Source: Planctomycetaceae bacterium (GTDB taxonomy: Bacteria > Planctomycetota > Phycisphaerae > Phycisphaerales > UBA1924). From it: a stretch of DNA of 44,422 nucleotides. Shown piece after piece: positions 7,733 to 16,982 of this stretch. Both the position numbers and the translations under genes were made by a program. The notes below the pieces were generated by a model. That model was not told the origin of the DNA. It ran no database searches and worked only from the letters and a program-made list of their open reading frames with translations. The stretch is taken from NCBI GenBank assembly GCA_027487735.1, contig JAIYDA010000077.1, positions 1 through 44,422 on the forward strand. The letters are read 5' to 3'. Every line of letters starts with the position of its first letter. Within the stretch, counting starts at the first letter, position 1.

Positions 7733-7816
7733 TGCCGAAGGGGGGACTTGAACCCCCACACCTTTAAGGGGTAACGGATTTTGAATCCGTCGCGTCTGCC
7801 ATTCCGCCACTTCGGC
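7733..7816 (-). tRNA. tRNA-Leu (anticodon CAA)
   Basis: Read on the minus strand, an 84-nt cloverleaf has acceptor stem GCCGAAG / CTTCGGC, D-loop region TGGCGGAATGGCAGACGC, anticodon stem ACGGATT-CAA-AATCCGT, a long class II variable arm and T-arm GGGGG-TTCAAGT-CCCCC, with discriminator A73. The anticodon CAA is the complement of 7781-7783 and reads UUG. CCA is not encoded. Confidence 0.95.
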
Positions 7817-7902
7817 GTGTTGTGGGGAGCGAGCATAGCCCTGCTGCTGGCAGTTCTCTGGCGGGAAACGAGAAGGAAGTGGCGGAAGCCGAACAATACG
7901 CG

Positions 7903-7944
7903 TATACTCGCCCCTTCCGACGCGTGCACCTGTCGGTGCGCGCG
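7903..7944 (+). promoter_or_regulatory. possible promoter and leader hairpin upstream of trigger factor
   Basis: A TATACT -10-like hexamer lies at 7903-7908 with no good -35. About 12 bp downstream, 7921-7944 forms a 10-bp stem (CGCGTGCACC / GGTGCGCGCG, one G-U pair) with a TGTC loop, which would sit at the 5' end of a roughly 130-nt leader. A TTGACA hexamer at 8018-8023 has no partner -10. Confidence 0.3.
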
Positions 7945-8050
7945 GGGTTGTCTATGGTGTGCGCTCCCGCGGCGATGGGGATCCATCGCATGTCGTGCGT
8001 TGTGCGCACACGCAACCTTGACATGTGTTTGCATTCAGTGAGCTTGACCA

Positions 8051-9418
8051 ATGACCACCGCCACCATCGACCGCACCACCTGGCACGTGACGGACGCGGG
8101 CCCGAGCCTGAAAAAAGTGTCCATTGAAATTCCTGCCTCGAAGGTCGGGCAAAAGCTCGCCGAGAGCCTGGACATGCTGACGAGCCAGGCTGCACTGCCC
8201 GGCTTTCGGCAAGGGAAGGCGCCGCGCTGGCTGGTGGAGAAGCGCTTTGGTGGGGCGGTGCGGAAGGAAGCGCGCCAGCAACTGGCGAGCGAGGCCTTCC
8301 GCGCGGCGATCGACGATCTGAAGCTGAAGATGGTGGGCGATGCGGTGGTGCCGGGCAGCATCGAGACCATCGAGCTGAGCGAGAACAAGCCCTTTAAGTT
8401 TGATGTTGAGGTCGAGGTGCTGCCCGAGTTCACGCTGCCCAAGCTTGAGGGCATCAGCGTGAAGCGCCCGACGCTGGAAGTGACGGACTCGATCGTGACC
8501 GAGGAGCTGAGCAAGGCGTGCATCAATGAGGGCAGCCTGGAAGGGCGCGACGTTGCGGAGCCTGGCGACTACCTGACCGGGCACGCGGTGATGAAGGGCA
8601 AGGAAGGGACGGAGTTCTATAACCTCGACGGGGCTGTGATCCAGAAGCCCACGACGGACAAGAACGGCAAGGGCATGATCCTCGGGATCATGGTGGACGA
8701 CTTTGACAAGCAGCTTGGCAACCCCAAGGCGGGCGACAGCGTGACGATTCGGGCGAAGGGCCCGGAGCAGCACGAGGTCGAGGCGATTCGTGGCAACGAC
8801 CTGACGATGACCTTCGAGGTCAAGCGGATCGACCGGATCATTCCGGCGAAGGTCGAGGACCTTGTCAAGCAGTATGGCTTCGAGAGCGACCAGCAGATCA
8901 AGGATGCCATCCGCCAGCGGCTCGCGATCAACGTGCGGGTGCAGCAGCAGAGCGCGCAGCACCAGCAGATCGCGAAGTATCTGCTCGACAGCGTCGAGAT
9001 GACGCTGCCTCAGCGGTTGACGGCTCAGCAGGCGGGGCGCAACCTCGAGCGTCGGCGTCTGGAGCTGATGTATCGCGGCGTGGACCAGGCGAAGATCGAG
9101 GAGCACATGGCGGAGCTGCGGCAGGCGAGCGGCGCGACGGCCCAGCGCGACCTGAAGCTGTTCTTCATCCTCGTGCGCGCTGCGGAAGAGCTGCAGATCG
9201 GCATCAACGAGACGGAAGTGAACAACCGCATCATGCAGATGGCGATGCAGCGGAACGTTCGGCCGGACGTGCTGCGAAACGAGCTGATTCGCACGAACCA
9301 GGTGGGCACCGTCGTGCAGCAGGTGCGCGAGCACAAGACCCTGGACGCGATTCTTGCTCGCGCGAACGTGACTGAGATCAGCGCGGATGAGTATAACAAG
9401 AACCTGAAGAACGCCTAA
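8051..9418 (+). CDS. tig: trigger factor, ribosome-associated chaperone
   Basis: The product is 455 residues, the normal length for the family. The ribosome-docking signature GFRQGKAP lies near residue 55 in the N-terminal domain. A diverged FKBP-type peptidyl-prolyl isomerase domain occupies about residues 165-260 (GDYLTGHAVMKG ... DSVTIRAKG), and the helical C-terminal chaperone arms follow. Trigger factor binds uL23/uL29 at the ribosome exit tunnel and shields nascent chains. The usual clpP-clpX neighbours are not here; the next gene is ahcY. No Shine-Dalgarno precedes the ATG. A strong terminator follows 30 bp after the stop. Confidence 0.93.
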   Translation: MTTATIDRTTWHVTDAGPSLKKVSIEIPASKVGQKLAESLDMLTSQAALPGFRQGKAPRWLVEKRFGGAVRKEARQQLASEAFRAAIDDLKLKMVGDAVVPGSIETIELSENKPFKFDVEVEVLPEFTLPKLEGISVKRPTLEVTDSIVTEELSKACINEGSLEGRDVAEPGDYLTGHAVMKGKEGTEFYNLDGAVIQKPTTDKNGKGMILGIMVDDFDKQLGNPKAGDSVTIRAKGPEQHEVEAIRGNDLTMTFEVKRIDRIIPAKVEDLVKQYGFESDQQIKDAIRQRLAINVRVQQQSAQHQQIAKYLLDSVEMTLPQRLTAQQAGRNLERRRLELMYRGVDQAKIEEHMAELRQASGATAQRDLKLFFILVRAAEELQIGINETEVNNRIMQMAMQRNVRPDVLRNELIRTNQVGTVVQQVREHKTLDAILARANVTEISADEYNKNLKNA

Positions 9419-9448
9419 GGCAGGCGGAAAACGAGAGTGCATCCAAGA

Positions 9449-9480
9449 GCGTGCGACCGGAACGGGTCGCACGCTTTTTT
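9449..9480 (+). terminator. rho-independent terminator after tig
   Basis: A perfect 10-bp stem (GCGTGCGACC / GGTCGCACGC) with a 6-nt loop is followed directly by six T residues. Confidence 0.9.
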
Positions 9481-9631
9481 CGTGGGCGCGGGGGAGGCGG
9501 TTGGACATTCGGACGTTTGGGCGAGGCGGAGGGCCGGTTCTCTGGGGTCGGAAATGCCACCCGCCACCGAAGAAAACGCCCGGGTTTGCCTAGTACCTTC
9601 CCGGGCTCCAGAATCTTGTCGGGGAGGCCGA

Positions 9632-9771
9632 TAGAATACATCGCTGTCAGTGTCGCCTCGACGTGTTCGTTGGGGCTGCCGGGCTGCTTTTGAGCGCCCG
9701 CCTCTTTGGCACTGACACATCAACCCGGCCTAGCCAGCGGAGGTCTCCGCCAGCATTCCCGGAGTGGAAGC
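9632..9771 (+). promoter_or_regulatory. structured leader of ahcY with possible -10 box
   Basis: A TAGAAT hexamer at 9632-9637 would place transcription start near 9644, though no good -35 is present. From 9645 the sequence can fold: TGTCAGTG (9645-9652) pairs with CACTGACA (9710-9717), enclosing a smaller CGGGC / GCCCG hairpin. The ahcY ATG lies 54 bp after the right arm. I could not match the conserved core of the SAH riboswitch. The part from 9481 to 9631 shows nothing else. Confidence 0.35.
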
Positions 9772-11322
9772 ATGACATCGTTTGCAACGAAGAACGCCCC
9801 GAAGAAGACCGCAACCAAGAAGAGCGGCAAGTTCACCGATTTCAAGGTGAAGGACCTGAGCCTGAACGAGCTCGGTCGTAACGAGATTCGCCTTGCCGAG
9901 CACGAGATGCCGGGCCTGATGGCCCTGCGCGAGCGCTTCGGCGGCACGCAGCCCCTGCGCGGCGCGCGGATCGCTGGCAGCCTGCACATGACTGTGCAGA
10001 CCGCGGTGCTGATTGAGACGCTGGTGGAGCTGGGCGCGGACGTGCGCTGGTGCAGCTGCAACATCTTCAGCACGCAGGACAGCGCGGCGGCGGCGGTTGC
10101 GGTGGGCCCCGAGGGCACCATCGACGACCCCAAGGGCATTCCGGTCTTTGCCTGGAAGGGCGAGACGCTGGATGAGTATTGGTGGTGCACCAACCAGGTC
10201 GTGACCTGGCCCGGGCACGAAGGCCCGAACATGATCCTCGACGACGGCGGCGACCTGACGCTGCTGGTGCACAAGGGCGCGGAGTTTGAGAAGGCGGGCA
10301 AGGTCCCGGCCTTCAACCCCAAGGAGGACAGCGAGGAGTACGGCGTCATCCTCAAGCTGCTGAAGGAAGAGATCGCGAAGGACAAGACGCGCTTTAGCCG
10401 CATGCTCAAGGGTGTGAAGGGCGTGAGCGAAGAGACCACGACGGGCGTGCACCGCCTGTACGAGATGGCGAAGAAGGGCCAGCTTGCCATCCCCGCGATC
10501 AACGTGAACGACAGCGCGACCAAGAGCAAGTTTGACAACCTCTACGGCTGCCGCCACTCGCTGGTGGACGGCCTGAACCGCGCGACGGACGTGATGATCG
10601 GCGGCAAGGTGGCGGTGGTGCTGGGCTATGGCGACGTGGGCAAGGGCAGCGCCCAGAGCCTGCGCGGTCAGGGCTGCCGCGTCATCGTGACCGAGATCGA
10701 CCCGATCTGCGCCTTGCAGGCGGCGATGGAGGGCTACCAGGTCGCGACGCTTGAGGACGTGATCGACATTGCCGACATCTTCATCACGGCGACGGGCAAC
10801 AAGGACGTGATCACGACGGCGGACATGAAGAAGATGAAGGACAAGGCCATCGTGGCGAACATTGGTCACTTTGACAATGAGATCGACATGGCGGGCCTCT
10901 ACAACGACAAGAACATCAAGCGCGTGAACATCAAGCCTCAGTACGACGAGTTTGTGTTCTCGTCGACGAAGTTCCAGGGCAAGCAGCGCGAGGGGCACAG
11001 CGTGCTCGTGCTGGCGGAAGGCCGCCTCATGAACCTGGGCTGCGCCACCGGGCACCCGAGCTTTGTCATGAGTGCGAGCTTCACCAACCAGGTGATGGCG
11101 CAGCTGGACCTGTGGGCAGCGGCCAATGGCAAGCCCACGCTGAGCGGGCAGAAGTATGAGAGCGGCAAGGTGTATGTGCTGCCCAAGCGTCTGGACGAGG
11201 AAGTGGCCCGCCTGCACCTGGAGAAGCTGGGCGTGCGGCTGACGAAGCTGACGCCTTCGCAGGCGAAGTATCTGGGCGTGACGAACGAGGGCCCCTTCAA
11301 GCCCGACCACTACCGCTACTAA
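9772..11322 (+). CDS. ahcY: S-adenosylhomocysteinase (adenosylhomocysteine hydrolase)
   Basis: The enzyme splits S-adenosyl-L-homocysteine into adenosine and homocysteine, which relieves product inhibition of methyltransferases and returns homocysteine to the methionine cycle. It is cytoplasmic and NAD-dependent. The 516-residue product shows the substrate and NAD motifs [15 protein letters not shown] and GYGDVGKG (starting near residue 285), and the C-terminal PDHYRY typical of the family. The first 35 residues form an extra Lys/Thr-rich tail ([13 protein letters not shown]). The ATG at 9772 has a GGAG-type ribosome binding site; the frame is open further upstream but without support. It is monocistronic, with a terminator downstream, and may be controlled by its structured leader. 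Confidence 0.95.
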   Translation: MTSFATKNAPKKTATKKSGKFTDFKVKDLSLNELGRNEIRLAEHEMPGLMALRERFGGTQPLRGARIAGSLHMTVQTAVLIETLVELGADVRWCSCNIFSTQDSAAAAVAVGPEGTIDDPKGIPVFAWKGETLDEYWWCTNQVVTWPGHEGPNMILDDGGDLTLLVHKGAEFEKAGKVPAFNPKEDSEEYGVILKLLKEEIAKDKTRFSRMLKGVKGVSEETTTGVHRLYEMAKKGQLAIPAINVNDSATKSKFDNLYGCRHSLVDGLNRATDVMIGGKVAVVLGYGDVGKGSAQSLRGQGCRVIVTEIDPICALQAAMEGYQVATLEDVIDIADIFITATGNKDVITTADMKKMKDKAIVANIGHFDNEIDMAGLYNDKNIKRVNIKPQYDEFVFSSTKFQGKQREGHSVLVLAEGRLMNLGCATGHPSFVMSASFTNQVMAQLDLWAAANGKPTLSGQKYESGKVYVLPKRLDEEVARLHLEKLGVRLTKLTPSQAKYLGVTNEGPFKPDHYRY

Positions 11323-11332
11323 ACAACTGCCT

Positions 11333-11362
11333 GGGAGACCGGCCGAGAGGCTGGTTGCTCCC
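11333..11362 (+). other. GNRA-capped RNA hairpin in the ahcY 3' region
   Basis: Eleven bases after the ahcY stop, GGGAG-ACCGGCC-GAGA-GGCTGGT-tg-CTCCC forms two stacked helices (5 bp and 7 bp with one G-U), separated by a 2-nt bulge and capped by a GAGA tetraloop. No T-run follows, so this is not itself an intrinsic terminator. It may stabilise the transcript end or be a small RNA motif. Confidence 0.5.
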
Positions 11363-11383
11363 GCAGGATTGCAGGGCATTTCG

Positions 11384-11418
11384 CGCACGACGCGTTGATA
11401 CGCGTCGTGCGTTTTTTT
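11384..11418 (+). terminator. rho-independent terminator after ahcY
   Basis: A perfect 11-bp stem (CGCACGACGCG / CGCGTCGTGCG) with a 6-nt loop is followed by seven T residues. The hrpA start lies only 35 bp downstream. Confidence 0.92.
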
Positions 11419-11452
11419 GGGTTGTTGCGTACCGTCTGGTTCCTTCGCGCAG

Positions 11453-14400
11453 ATGTCTGACTCGCACTCGCCAACTCCGACGCCGCCCGCAGCCTCGTCA
11501 CCCATCGCAGGGCCGCCCGCGACATTGCAAGAAGCGATTGCGGACGCGCGTGGAACGCTGGCTCGCGAAGAGATGAACTTGCTGTGCGTGGATGCCGCGA
11601 AGCTGCGGCGCAAGCTGGGGACGCTGGCGGGGCAGCGGGCATCGCCCGGCGCGTTTGAGCAGTGGCACCGCGACGTGCTGGCGTGCACGCAGCGCGTGCA
11701 GCAACGCAGGGAGCGCGTGCCGCGCGTGACGTATGACGACAGCCTGCCCATCGCGGGTGAGCGGGCACGCATCATGCAGGCGCTGAGCGAGCACCAGGTG
11801 GTGGTGCTGTGCGGAGAGACGGGCAGCGGCAAGACGACGCAGCTGCCCAAGATGCTGCTGGAGCTTGGGCGTGGCACGCGCGGCATGATTGGGCACACGC
11901 AGCCCCGACGCATCGCGGCCCGAAGCGTGGCGGCACGCATCGCAAGTGAGCTGGGCACGGCGCTGGGCGCAGCGGGCAGCGAGCAGAGCAGCGTGGTGGG
12001 ATATCAGGTGCGCTTTGGCGACGAGAGCAACGCGAGCAATCTCATCAAGCTGATGACCGACGGCATCCTGCTGAGCCAGACGCAGCACGACCGCGACCTG
12101 CTGGCGTATGACACGATCATCATCGACGAGGCGCACGAGCGAAGCCTGAACATTGACTTTCTGCTGGGCTATCTGCGCACGCTGCTGCCGCGCAGGCCCG
12201 ATCTGAAGGTGGTGGTAACGAGCGCGACGATCGACCCGCAGCGGTTTGCGACGCACTTTGCGGGCAAGGACGGCACGCCAGCACCGATTCTGCAGGTCGA
12301 GGGGCGGATGTTTCCTGTGGAGGTGCGTTACGCCCCACTGCCCGAGGAGCACGAGGAAGCGGACGAGACCGACGACGAGTTTGTGCACCATGTCCGCACG
12401 CAGCTGTCGCAGGTGCTGCACGAGGTGGATGGCGACGTGCTGATGTTTTTGAGTGGCGAGCGCGAGATTCGCGAGCTGGCGGAGGAGCTGCAACGCGTGC
12501 GTCCGGCGAGCGGCGAACGCATCGAGGTGCTGCCCCTGTATGCGAGGCTGAGCGCGGAGGAGCAGCAGCGCGTGTTTGCGAGCAAGGCGGGCAAGGGCGT
12601 GCGGCGCATCGTGCTCGCGACGAACGTTGCGGAGACTTCGGTCACTGTGCCGGGCATTCGCGTGGTGATCGACGCGGGGTTTGCACGCGTGAATCGCTAC
12701 AGCCCGCGCACGAAGGTGGACAGGCTGGAGGTTGAACGCATCAGCCAGGCGAGCGCGAGGCAGCGCGCGGGGCGGTGCGGACGCGTGGGGCCGGGCATTT
12801 GCATCAGGCTGTATGGCGAGGAGGACTTTGCCTCGCGACCGGCGTTTAGCGATCCGGAGATTCATCGCGAGAACCTTGCGAGCGTCATTCTGCGCATGGC
12901 TGCGCTGCATCTGGGCGAGGTGCAGGCGTTTCCGTTTCTCGATCCGCCCGACCCGCGGGGCGTGCGCGATGCGGAGGACACGCTGCGCGAGCTGCAAGCG
13001 CTCGACGAGGCGGGCAAGCTGACGGAGATCGGGCGGCGGCTGAGCAGGCTGCCGATTGATCCGAGGCTGGGGCGGATCATTCTGGCGGGCGCGCAGGAGC
13101 ATGCGCTGCGCGAGTCGCTCGTGCTGGCGAGCGCATTGAGCGTGCAGGACCCGCGGCAACGACCGGCGGCAGTGCAAGACAAGGCAGATGCAGCGCACGC
13201 GCAGTTCGCGGATGGCAGCAGCGACTTTTTGGGGTTGCTGCGGCTGTGGCGCGAGTGGCGGAGCAAGCGGCGCGAGCTTGGCGGGAGCAAGCTGCGGAGG
13301 TGGTGCAAGGAGCACTTTTTGAGCTTTGTGCACCTGCGCGAGTGGGAGGACCTGCACGAGCAGCTTCGTGAGCTTGCGGAGGAGCTGAAGCTGCGTGAGA
13401 ACCGCGAGCCCGCAAAGCCCGACGCGATGCACCGCGCGCTGCTCGCCGGGCTGCTGTGCAACATTGGCTGCAAGCTGGACAAGCAAGAGGATCGCGAGGC
13501 GGGCAACTATGCGGGCGGGCGTGCGACGCGGTTCTTCATCCACCCCAGCTCGGCGCTTGCGCCCAAAGCGGGCAAGGTCGGGCCCAAGTGGCTGTTTGCG
13601 GCGGAGGTTGTGCGCACGACGCGGACGTATGCCCGCACCATCGCCCCCGTGCAGCCAGAGTGGATCGAGCAGGTCGCGAGCCACCTGCTCAAGAAGGTGC
13701 ACACCGAGCCAAGGTGGGACAGGCACACGGGACGCGTCGTGGCGTTTGAGAAGGGCCTGCTTGATGGGCTGGAGGTGTACGCAAAGCGGCGCGTGCACTA
13801 TGGCGAGGTGAACCCCAAGGAGAGCCGTGAGATCTTTGTGCACCACGCGCTGGTGCAGGGCGAGCTGGAGAGCCCGCCCCCGCAGCTTCGGCTGAACATG
13901 CAGTTGCAAGAGCGCGTGCACGAGCTGGAGGCACGCTGCCGCAGGGCGCACCTGCTGTGCGACTACGACACGCGGTATCGCTGGTATGAGGCGCGCGTGC
14001 CCGCTGGCATCGTGACGGCGGGCGCGTTTGAGAAATGGCGGCACGAGGCGAGCCAGAAGGACGCTGGCGTGCTGCGCATGGCGATTGAGGACCTGCTCGC
14101 GCCGGGCGTGACGCTGCCCGGCGAGACGGACTTTCCGGATGAGCTTGATCTTGGGCACCTGCGACTGCCGCTGAGCTATGTGCACGACACCGCGAGCGAG
14201 AGCGATGGCGTGACGCTGCGCACGCCGCTCGATGCGCTGGGGCAGGTGCCGCAAGAGCGTCTCGCGTGGCTGGTGCCCGGGCTGCTGCCCGAGAAGATCG
14301 ACACGATCGTGCGCGGGCTGCCCAAGGACTATCGCCGGTTGCTGCCAGCACCCGCGCAGCTTGCGGCGCAGGCGAGCGAGCTGCTGCGCCCGGCGGGCGG

Positions 14401-15520
14401 CGCGGGCGCACGCTCGCAGACGGGCAGCTTCTTTGACGCGCTGCGGCTTGCGATTCTCACGATCTGCGGGCATGAGGTGCCCAAGGACGTGCTCGCGAGC
14501 GTGCCCACGCCCGCGTGGATGACGCTGCGGCTGGAAGTGCTCGATGAGCAGGGCAAGGTGCTGGCGAGCGGGCGAGACGTGCACCAACTGCGGAGCTTGC
14601 TGGCGTCGCGCATCAAGGCGGGCCTGGCGCAGCGAGCTGCGGAGCAGACACGCACGGGGATTCGCCACTGGGACTTTGGCGACCTGCCCGAGCGCGTGGA
14701 GCTGGAGCGCAGCGGCATGAAGTTCGGCGCGTTCCCTGGCATCGAGGACGCGCGCGACAGCGTGACGCTTCGGCTGTTTGACACCTTCGATGCGGCGCAG
14801 GCAGCAACGCGGCTGGGCTCGCGCAGGCTCTTCATGCTCGCAGCGAGCGATGCGCTGCGACGGCACGCGACGAGCATACCGGGGCTGGAGCAGGCGGCGC
14901 TGTTCTATGCACCGCTTGGGAGCGCAGCGTCGCTCCGCACGCAGGTGCAAGAGCTCGTGGCGGATCGTGCGTTTTTGGGAGACATGCTGCCTGTGCGCAC
15001 CGAGAAGGAGTTTGCCTTTCGCGTGTCGCGCGGGCTGGAGCGACTGCCCGCGGCGGTAGCGGAGGTTGCGCCGGTGGTTGCGAGCGTGCTGAGCCACGCG
15101 CACGAGGCACGCAAGGTGCTGAGCATGCGGCATCCGCCCGCGTTTGAGGCGAGCATCAACGACATGCGCGACCAACTGCTGTCGCTCGTGCCAGCAGACT
15201 TTGCGGTGACGCATCCCTTCGAATGGCTGCGGCACGTGCCGCGATATGTGCAGGGCATTCGCCTGCGGCTGCAGAGACTGCCGGGCGGTGGGCACGTGCG
15301 CGATGCGAAGCTCATGGAAGAGGTCGTGCCGTTTGTGCGGGGCGTGGAGGAGCTGCGGCTGCGTCAGCAGTCGCTGGGGTTGTCGCCACTCAAGATTGCG
15401 GAGCTGCGCTGGCACATCGAGGAGTTCCGTGTGCAACTCTTTGCGCAAGAGCTCCGCACCGCGATGCCCGTGAGCGGGAAGCGCTTGCAGGAGATGTGGA
15501 ATGCGATTGTGAAGGGGTGA
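11453..15520 (+). CDS. hrpA: HrpA-type DEAH-box ATP-dependent RNA helicase
   Basis: The product is 1355 residues, close to the usual length of bacterial HrpA. Helicase motifs appear in order: Walker A GETGSGKTT near residue 121, motif II DEAH near 225, motif III SAT near 257, and motif VI QRAGRCGRVG near 437. Winged-helix/HA2, OB-fold and a long DUF3418-like C-terminal region follow. HrpA helicases act on mRNA and rescue stalled or collided ribosomes. The start ATG at 11453 lies shortly after the ahcY terminator and has no Shine-Dalgarno. The first 30 residues are Pro/Ser-rich and low-complexity. The gene is convergent with glyA. The stop codon lies inside a 16-nt direct repeat. Confidence 0.92.
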   Translation: MSDSHSPTPTPPAASSPIAGPPATLQEAIADARGTLAREEMNLLCVDAAKLRRKLGTLAGQRASPGAFEQWHRDVLACTQRVQQRRERVPRVTYDDSLPIAGERARIMQALSEHQVVVLCGETGSGKTTQLPKMLLELGRGTRGMIGHTQPRRIAARSVAARIASELGTALGAAGSEQSSVVGYQVRFGDESNASNLIKLMTDGILLSQTQHDRDLLAYDTIIIDEAHERSLNIDFLLGYLRTLLPRRPDLKVVVTSATIDPQRFATHFAGKDGTPAPILQVEGRMFPVEVRYAPLPEEHEEADETDDEFVHHVRTQLSQVLHEVDGDVLMFLSGEREIRELAEELQRVRPASGERIEVLPLYARLSAEEQQRVFASKAGKGVRRIVLATNVAETSVTVPGIRVVIDAGFARVNRYSPRTKVDRLEVERISQASARQRAGRCGRVGPGICIRLYGEEDFASRPAFSDPEIHRENLASVILRMAALHLGEVQAFPFLDPPDPRGVRDAEDTLRELQALDEAGKLTEIGRRLSRLPIDPRLGRIILAGAQEHALRESLVLASALSVQDPRQRPAAVQDKADAAHAQFADGSSDFLGLLRLWREWRSKRRELGGSKLRRWCKEHFLSFVHLREWEDLHEQLRELAEELKLRENREPAKPDAMHRALLAGLLCNIGCKLDKQEDREAGNYAGGRATRFFIHPSSALAPKAGKVGPKWLFAAEVVRTTRTYARTIAPVQPEWIEQVASHLLKKVHTEPRWDRHTGRVVAFEKGLLDGLEVYAKRRVHYGEVNPKESREIFVHHALVQGELESPPPQLRLNMQLQERVHELEARCRRAHLLCDYDTRYRWYEARVPAGIVTAGAFEKWRHEASQKDAGVLRMAIEDLLAPGVTLPGETDFPDELDLGHLRLPLSYVHDTASESDGVTLRTPLDALGQVPQERLAWLVPGLLPEKIDTIVRGLPKDYRRLLPAPAQLAAQASELLRPAGGAGARSQTGSFFDALRLAILTICGHEVPKDVLASVPTPAWMTLRLEVLDEQGKVLASGRDVHQLRSLLASRIKAGLAQRAAEQTRTGIRHWDFGDLPERVELERSGMKFGAFPGIEDARDSVTLRLFDTFDAAQAATRLGSRRLFMLAASDALRRHATSIPGLEQAALFYAPLGSAASLRTQVQELVADRAFLGDMLPVRTEKEFAFRVSRGLERLPAAVAEVAPVVASVLSHAHEARKVLSMRHPPAFEASINDMRDQLLSLVPADFAVTHPFEWLRHVPRYVQGIRLRLQRLPGGGHVRDAKLMEEVVPFVRGVEELRLRQQSLGLSPLKIAELRWHIEEFRVQLFAQELRTAMPVSGKRLQEMWNAIVKG

Positions 15521-15557
15521 AGAGAGGGAGGGAGGGATGAAGAGAGGGAGGGATGAA
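15518..15557. repeat. intergenic tandem repeat, 20-bp period
   Basis: The 16-mer TGAAGAGAGGGAGGGA occurs at 15518-15533 and again at 15538-15553, followed by a further TGAAG. It fills most of the gap between the convergent hrpA and glyA genes, and the first unit includes the hrpA stop codon. Confidence 0.8.
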
Positions 15558-15570
15558 GTGAAGGCGGGCG

Positions 15571-16893
15571 TTAGGCGGGGAGGGGGAAGCGGGCGCAGAG
15601 GGTTCGCACTTCTTCGCGAACCTTCGCGGTCTCGGCGGCGAGGGCGGCTTCGCCAGCAAGGCCTGCGGTGAGGACGCGATCGATGAAGCTGGCGACGTGC
15701 TGCATCTCGGCTTCTTTGAAGCCGCGGGTGGTGGTCGCGGGGGTGCCCAGGCGGATGCCGCTGGTCTGCTTCGGTGGGCGGGGGTCTTGGGGGACGCCGT
15801 TCTTGTTGCAGATGATGCCTGCGGACTCCAGCCACTTCTCCGCGTCGGCGCCGATGAGCTGCGTGCTCTTGCCGCGCAGATCGACGAGCATGAGGTGGTT
15901 GTCGGTGCCGTTGCTGCTGATGCGGAAGCCCTTGCTCTGCAGGCCCGTCGCGAGGGCACGCGCGTTGCGCACGACCTGCTCGCAGTAGGTGCGGAAGCTG
16001 GGCTGCAGCGCCTCGCCAAACGCGACGGCCTTCGCTGCGATGACGTGCATCAGGGGTCCGCCCTGGATGCCGGGGAAGAGCGCGCGGTCGTACTTCTTCG
16101 CGATCTCTTCGTCGTTGGTGAGGAAGAGCCCGCCGCGGGGGCCGCGCAGCGTCTTGTGCGTGGTGGTGGTGACGACGTGGCAGTGCGGGAAGGGGCTTGG
16201 GTGCACGCCGCTGGCGACGAGGCCCGCGATGTGCGCGATGTCTGCGTGCAGCAGCACGTTGCACTTGTCGGCGATTGCGCGGAAGCGGGCGAAGTCGATG
16301 ACGCGCGGGTAGGCGCTGTAGCCGCACATGATGAGCTTGAACTTGTCGCCGTGCTGCTGCTTGGCCTCGAGGCAGACGCGCTCGACGGCGTCGTAGTCGA
16401 TGTGCTCAAAGTTGGGCTTGCTCGCGTCGTAGACAAGGGGGTAGTGCACCGCTTGAAACCACTTGCCCGACATGTTCACCTTCAGCCCGTGCGTGAGGTG
16501 CCCACCATCGGCGAGCACGAGGCTGGCAAAGACGTCGCCCGGGTTGAGCAGCGCGAAGAACAGGGCCTGGTTGGCCGTCGCGCCGCTGTGGGGCTGCACG
16601 TTGGCAAACTTGCAGCCAAACAGCTTGCAGGCGCGCTCGATGGCGATGCGCTCGATGCCGTCGTGGTGCACGCAGCCGCCGTAGTAGCGTGCGCCGGGAT
16701 AGCCCTCGGCATATTTGTTCGTGAGGCACGTGCCCATGGCGTGCATGACGGGGGCGGAGACGTGGTTCTCGCTCGCGATGAGCTCGATGGTGCTCGACTG
16801 GCGCTCGGCCTCGAGCGCGAGCAGCGAGCCAATGGCGGGGTCGAAGGTATTGAGCTCGGCGATGGTGCCTGTGGTGATGGGGTCGTGGGGCAT
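15571..16893 (-). CDS. glyA: serine hydroxymethyltransferase
   Basis: This PLP enzyme interconverts serine plus tetrahydrofolate with glycine plus 5,10-methylene-tetrahydrofolate and is the main source of one-carbon units. The 440-residue product shows the ELIASEN substrate segment near residue 37, [14 protein letters not shown] with the PLP/substrate-contacting tyrosines, and the PLP-binding lysine Lys247 in [14 protein letters not shown]. Its length is slightly above the 410-430 typical of bacteria. The ATG at 16893 directly precedes the conserved N-terminal helix. It is convergent with hrpA. Together with ahcY it belongs to the methyl cycle, although the two genes are not in one operon. 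Confidence 0.96.
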   Translation of the reverse strand: MPHDPITTGTIAELNTFDPAIGSLLALEAERQSSTIELIASENHVSAPVMHAMGTCLTNKYAEGYPGARYYGGCVHHDGIERIAIERACKLFGCKFANVQPHSGATANQALFFALLNPGDVFASLVLADGGHLTHGLKVNMSGKWFQAVHYPLVYDASKPNFEHIDYDAVERVCLEAKQQHGDKFKLIMCGYSAYPRVIDFARFRAIADKCNVLLHADIAHIAGLVASGVHPSPFPHCHVVTTTTHKTLRGPRGGLFLTNDEEIAKKYDRALFPGIQGGPLMHVIAAKAVAFGEALQPSFRTYCEQVVRNARALATGLQSKGFRISSNGTDNHLMLVDLRGKSTQLIGADAEKWLESAGIICNKNGVPQDPRPPKQTSGIRLGTPATTTRGFKEAEMQHVASFIDRVLTAGLAGEAALAAETAKVREEVRTLCARFPLPA

Positions 16894-16982
16894 GGGGGTC
16901 GATCATACGCGATTGCAGGGCGATTGTGATTGCGTCGCGGGTGTCGGGTTCTGCAAATCACGGCTTGCGCACGCCACCCGGG

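Noticed and set aside
9640..9771. SAH riboswitch upstream of ahcY
   Set aside because: The conserved core segments of that riboswitch could not be found; only a generic long-range hairpin is present.
11498..16327. Very long open frame on the minus strand across hrpA and into glyA
   Set aside because: It is antisense to a protein with full helicase motifs, is dominated by Arg, Ala, His and Pro, shows no domain, and reflects the high GC content of the third codon position.
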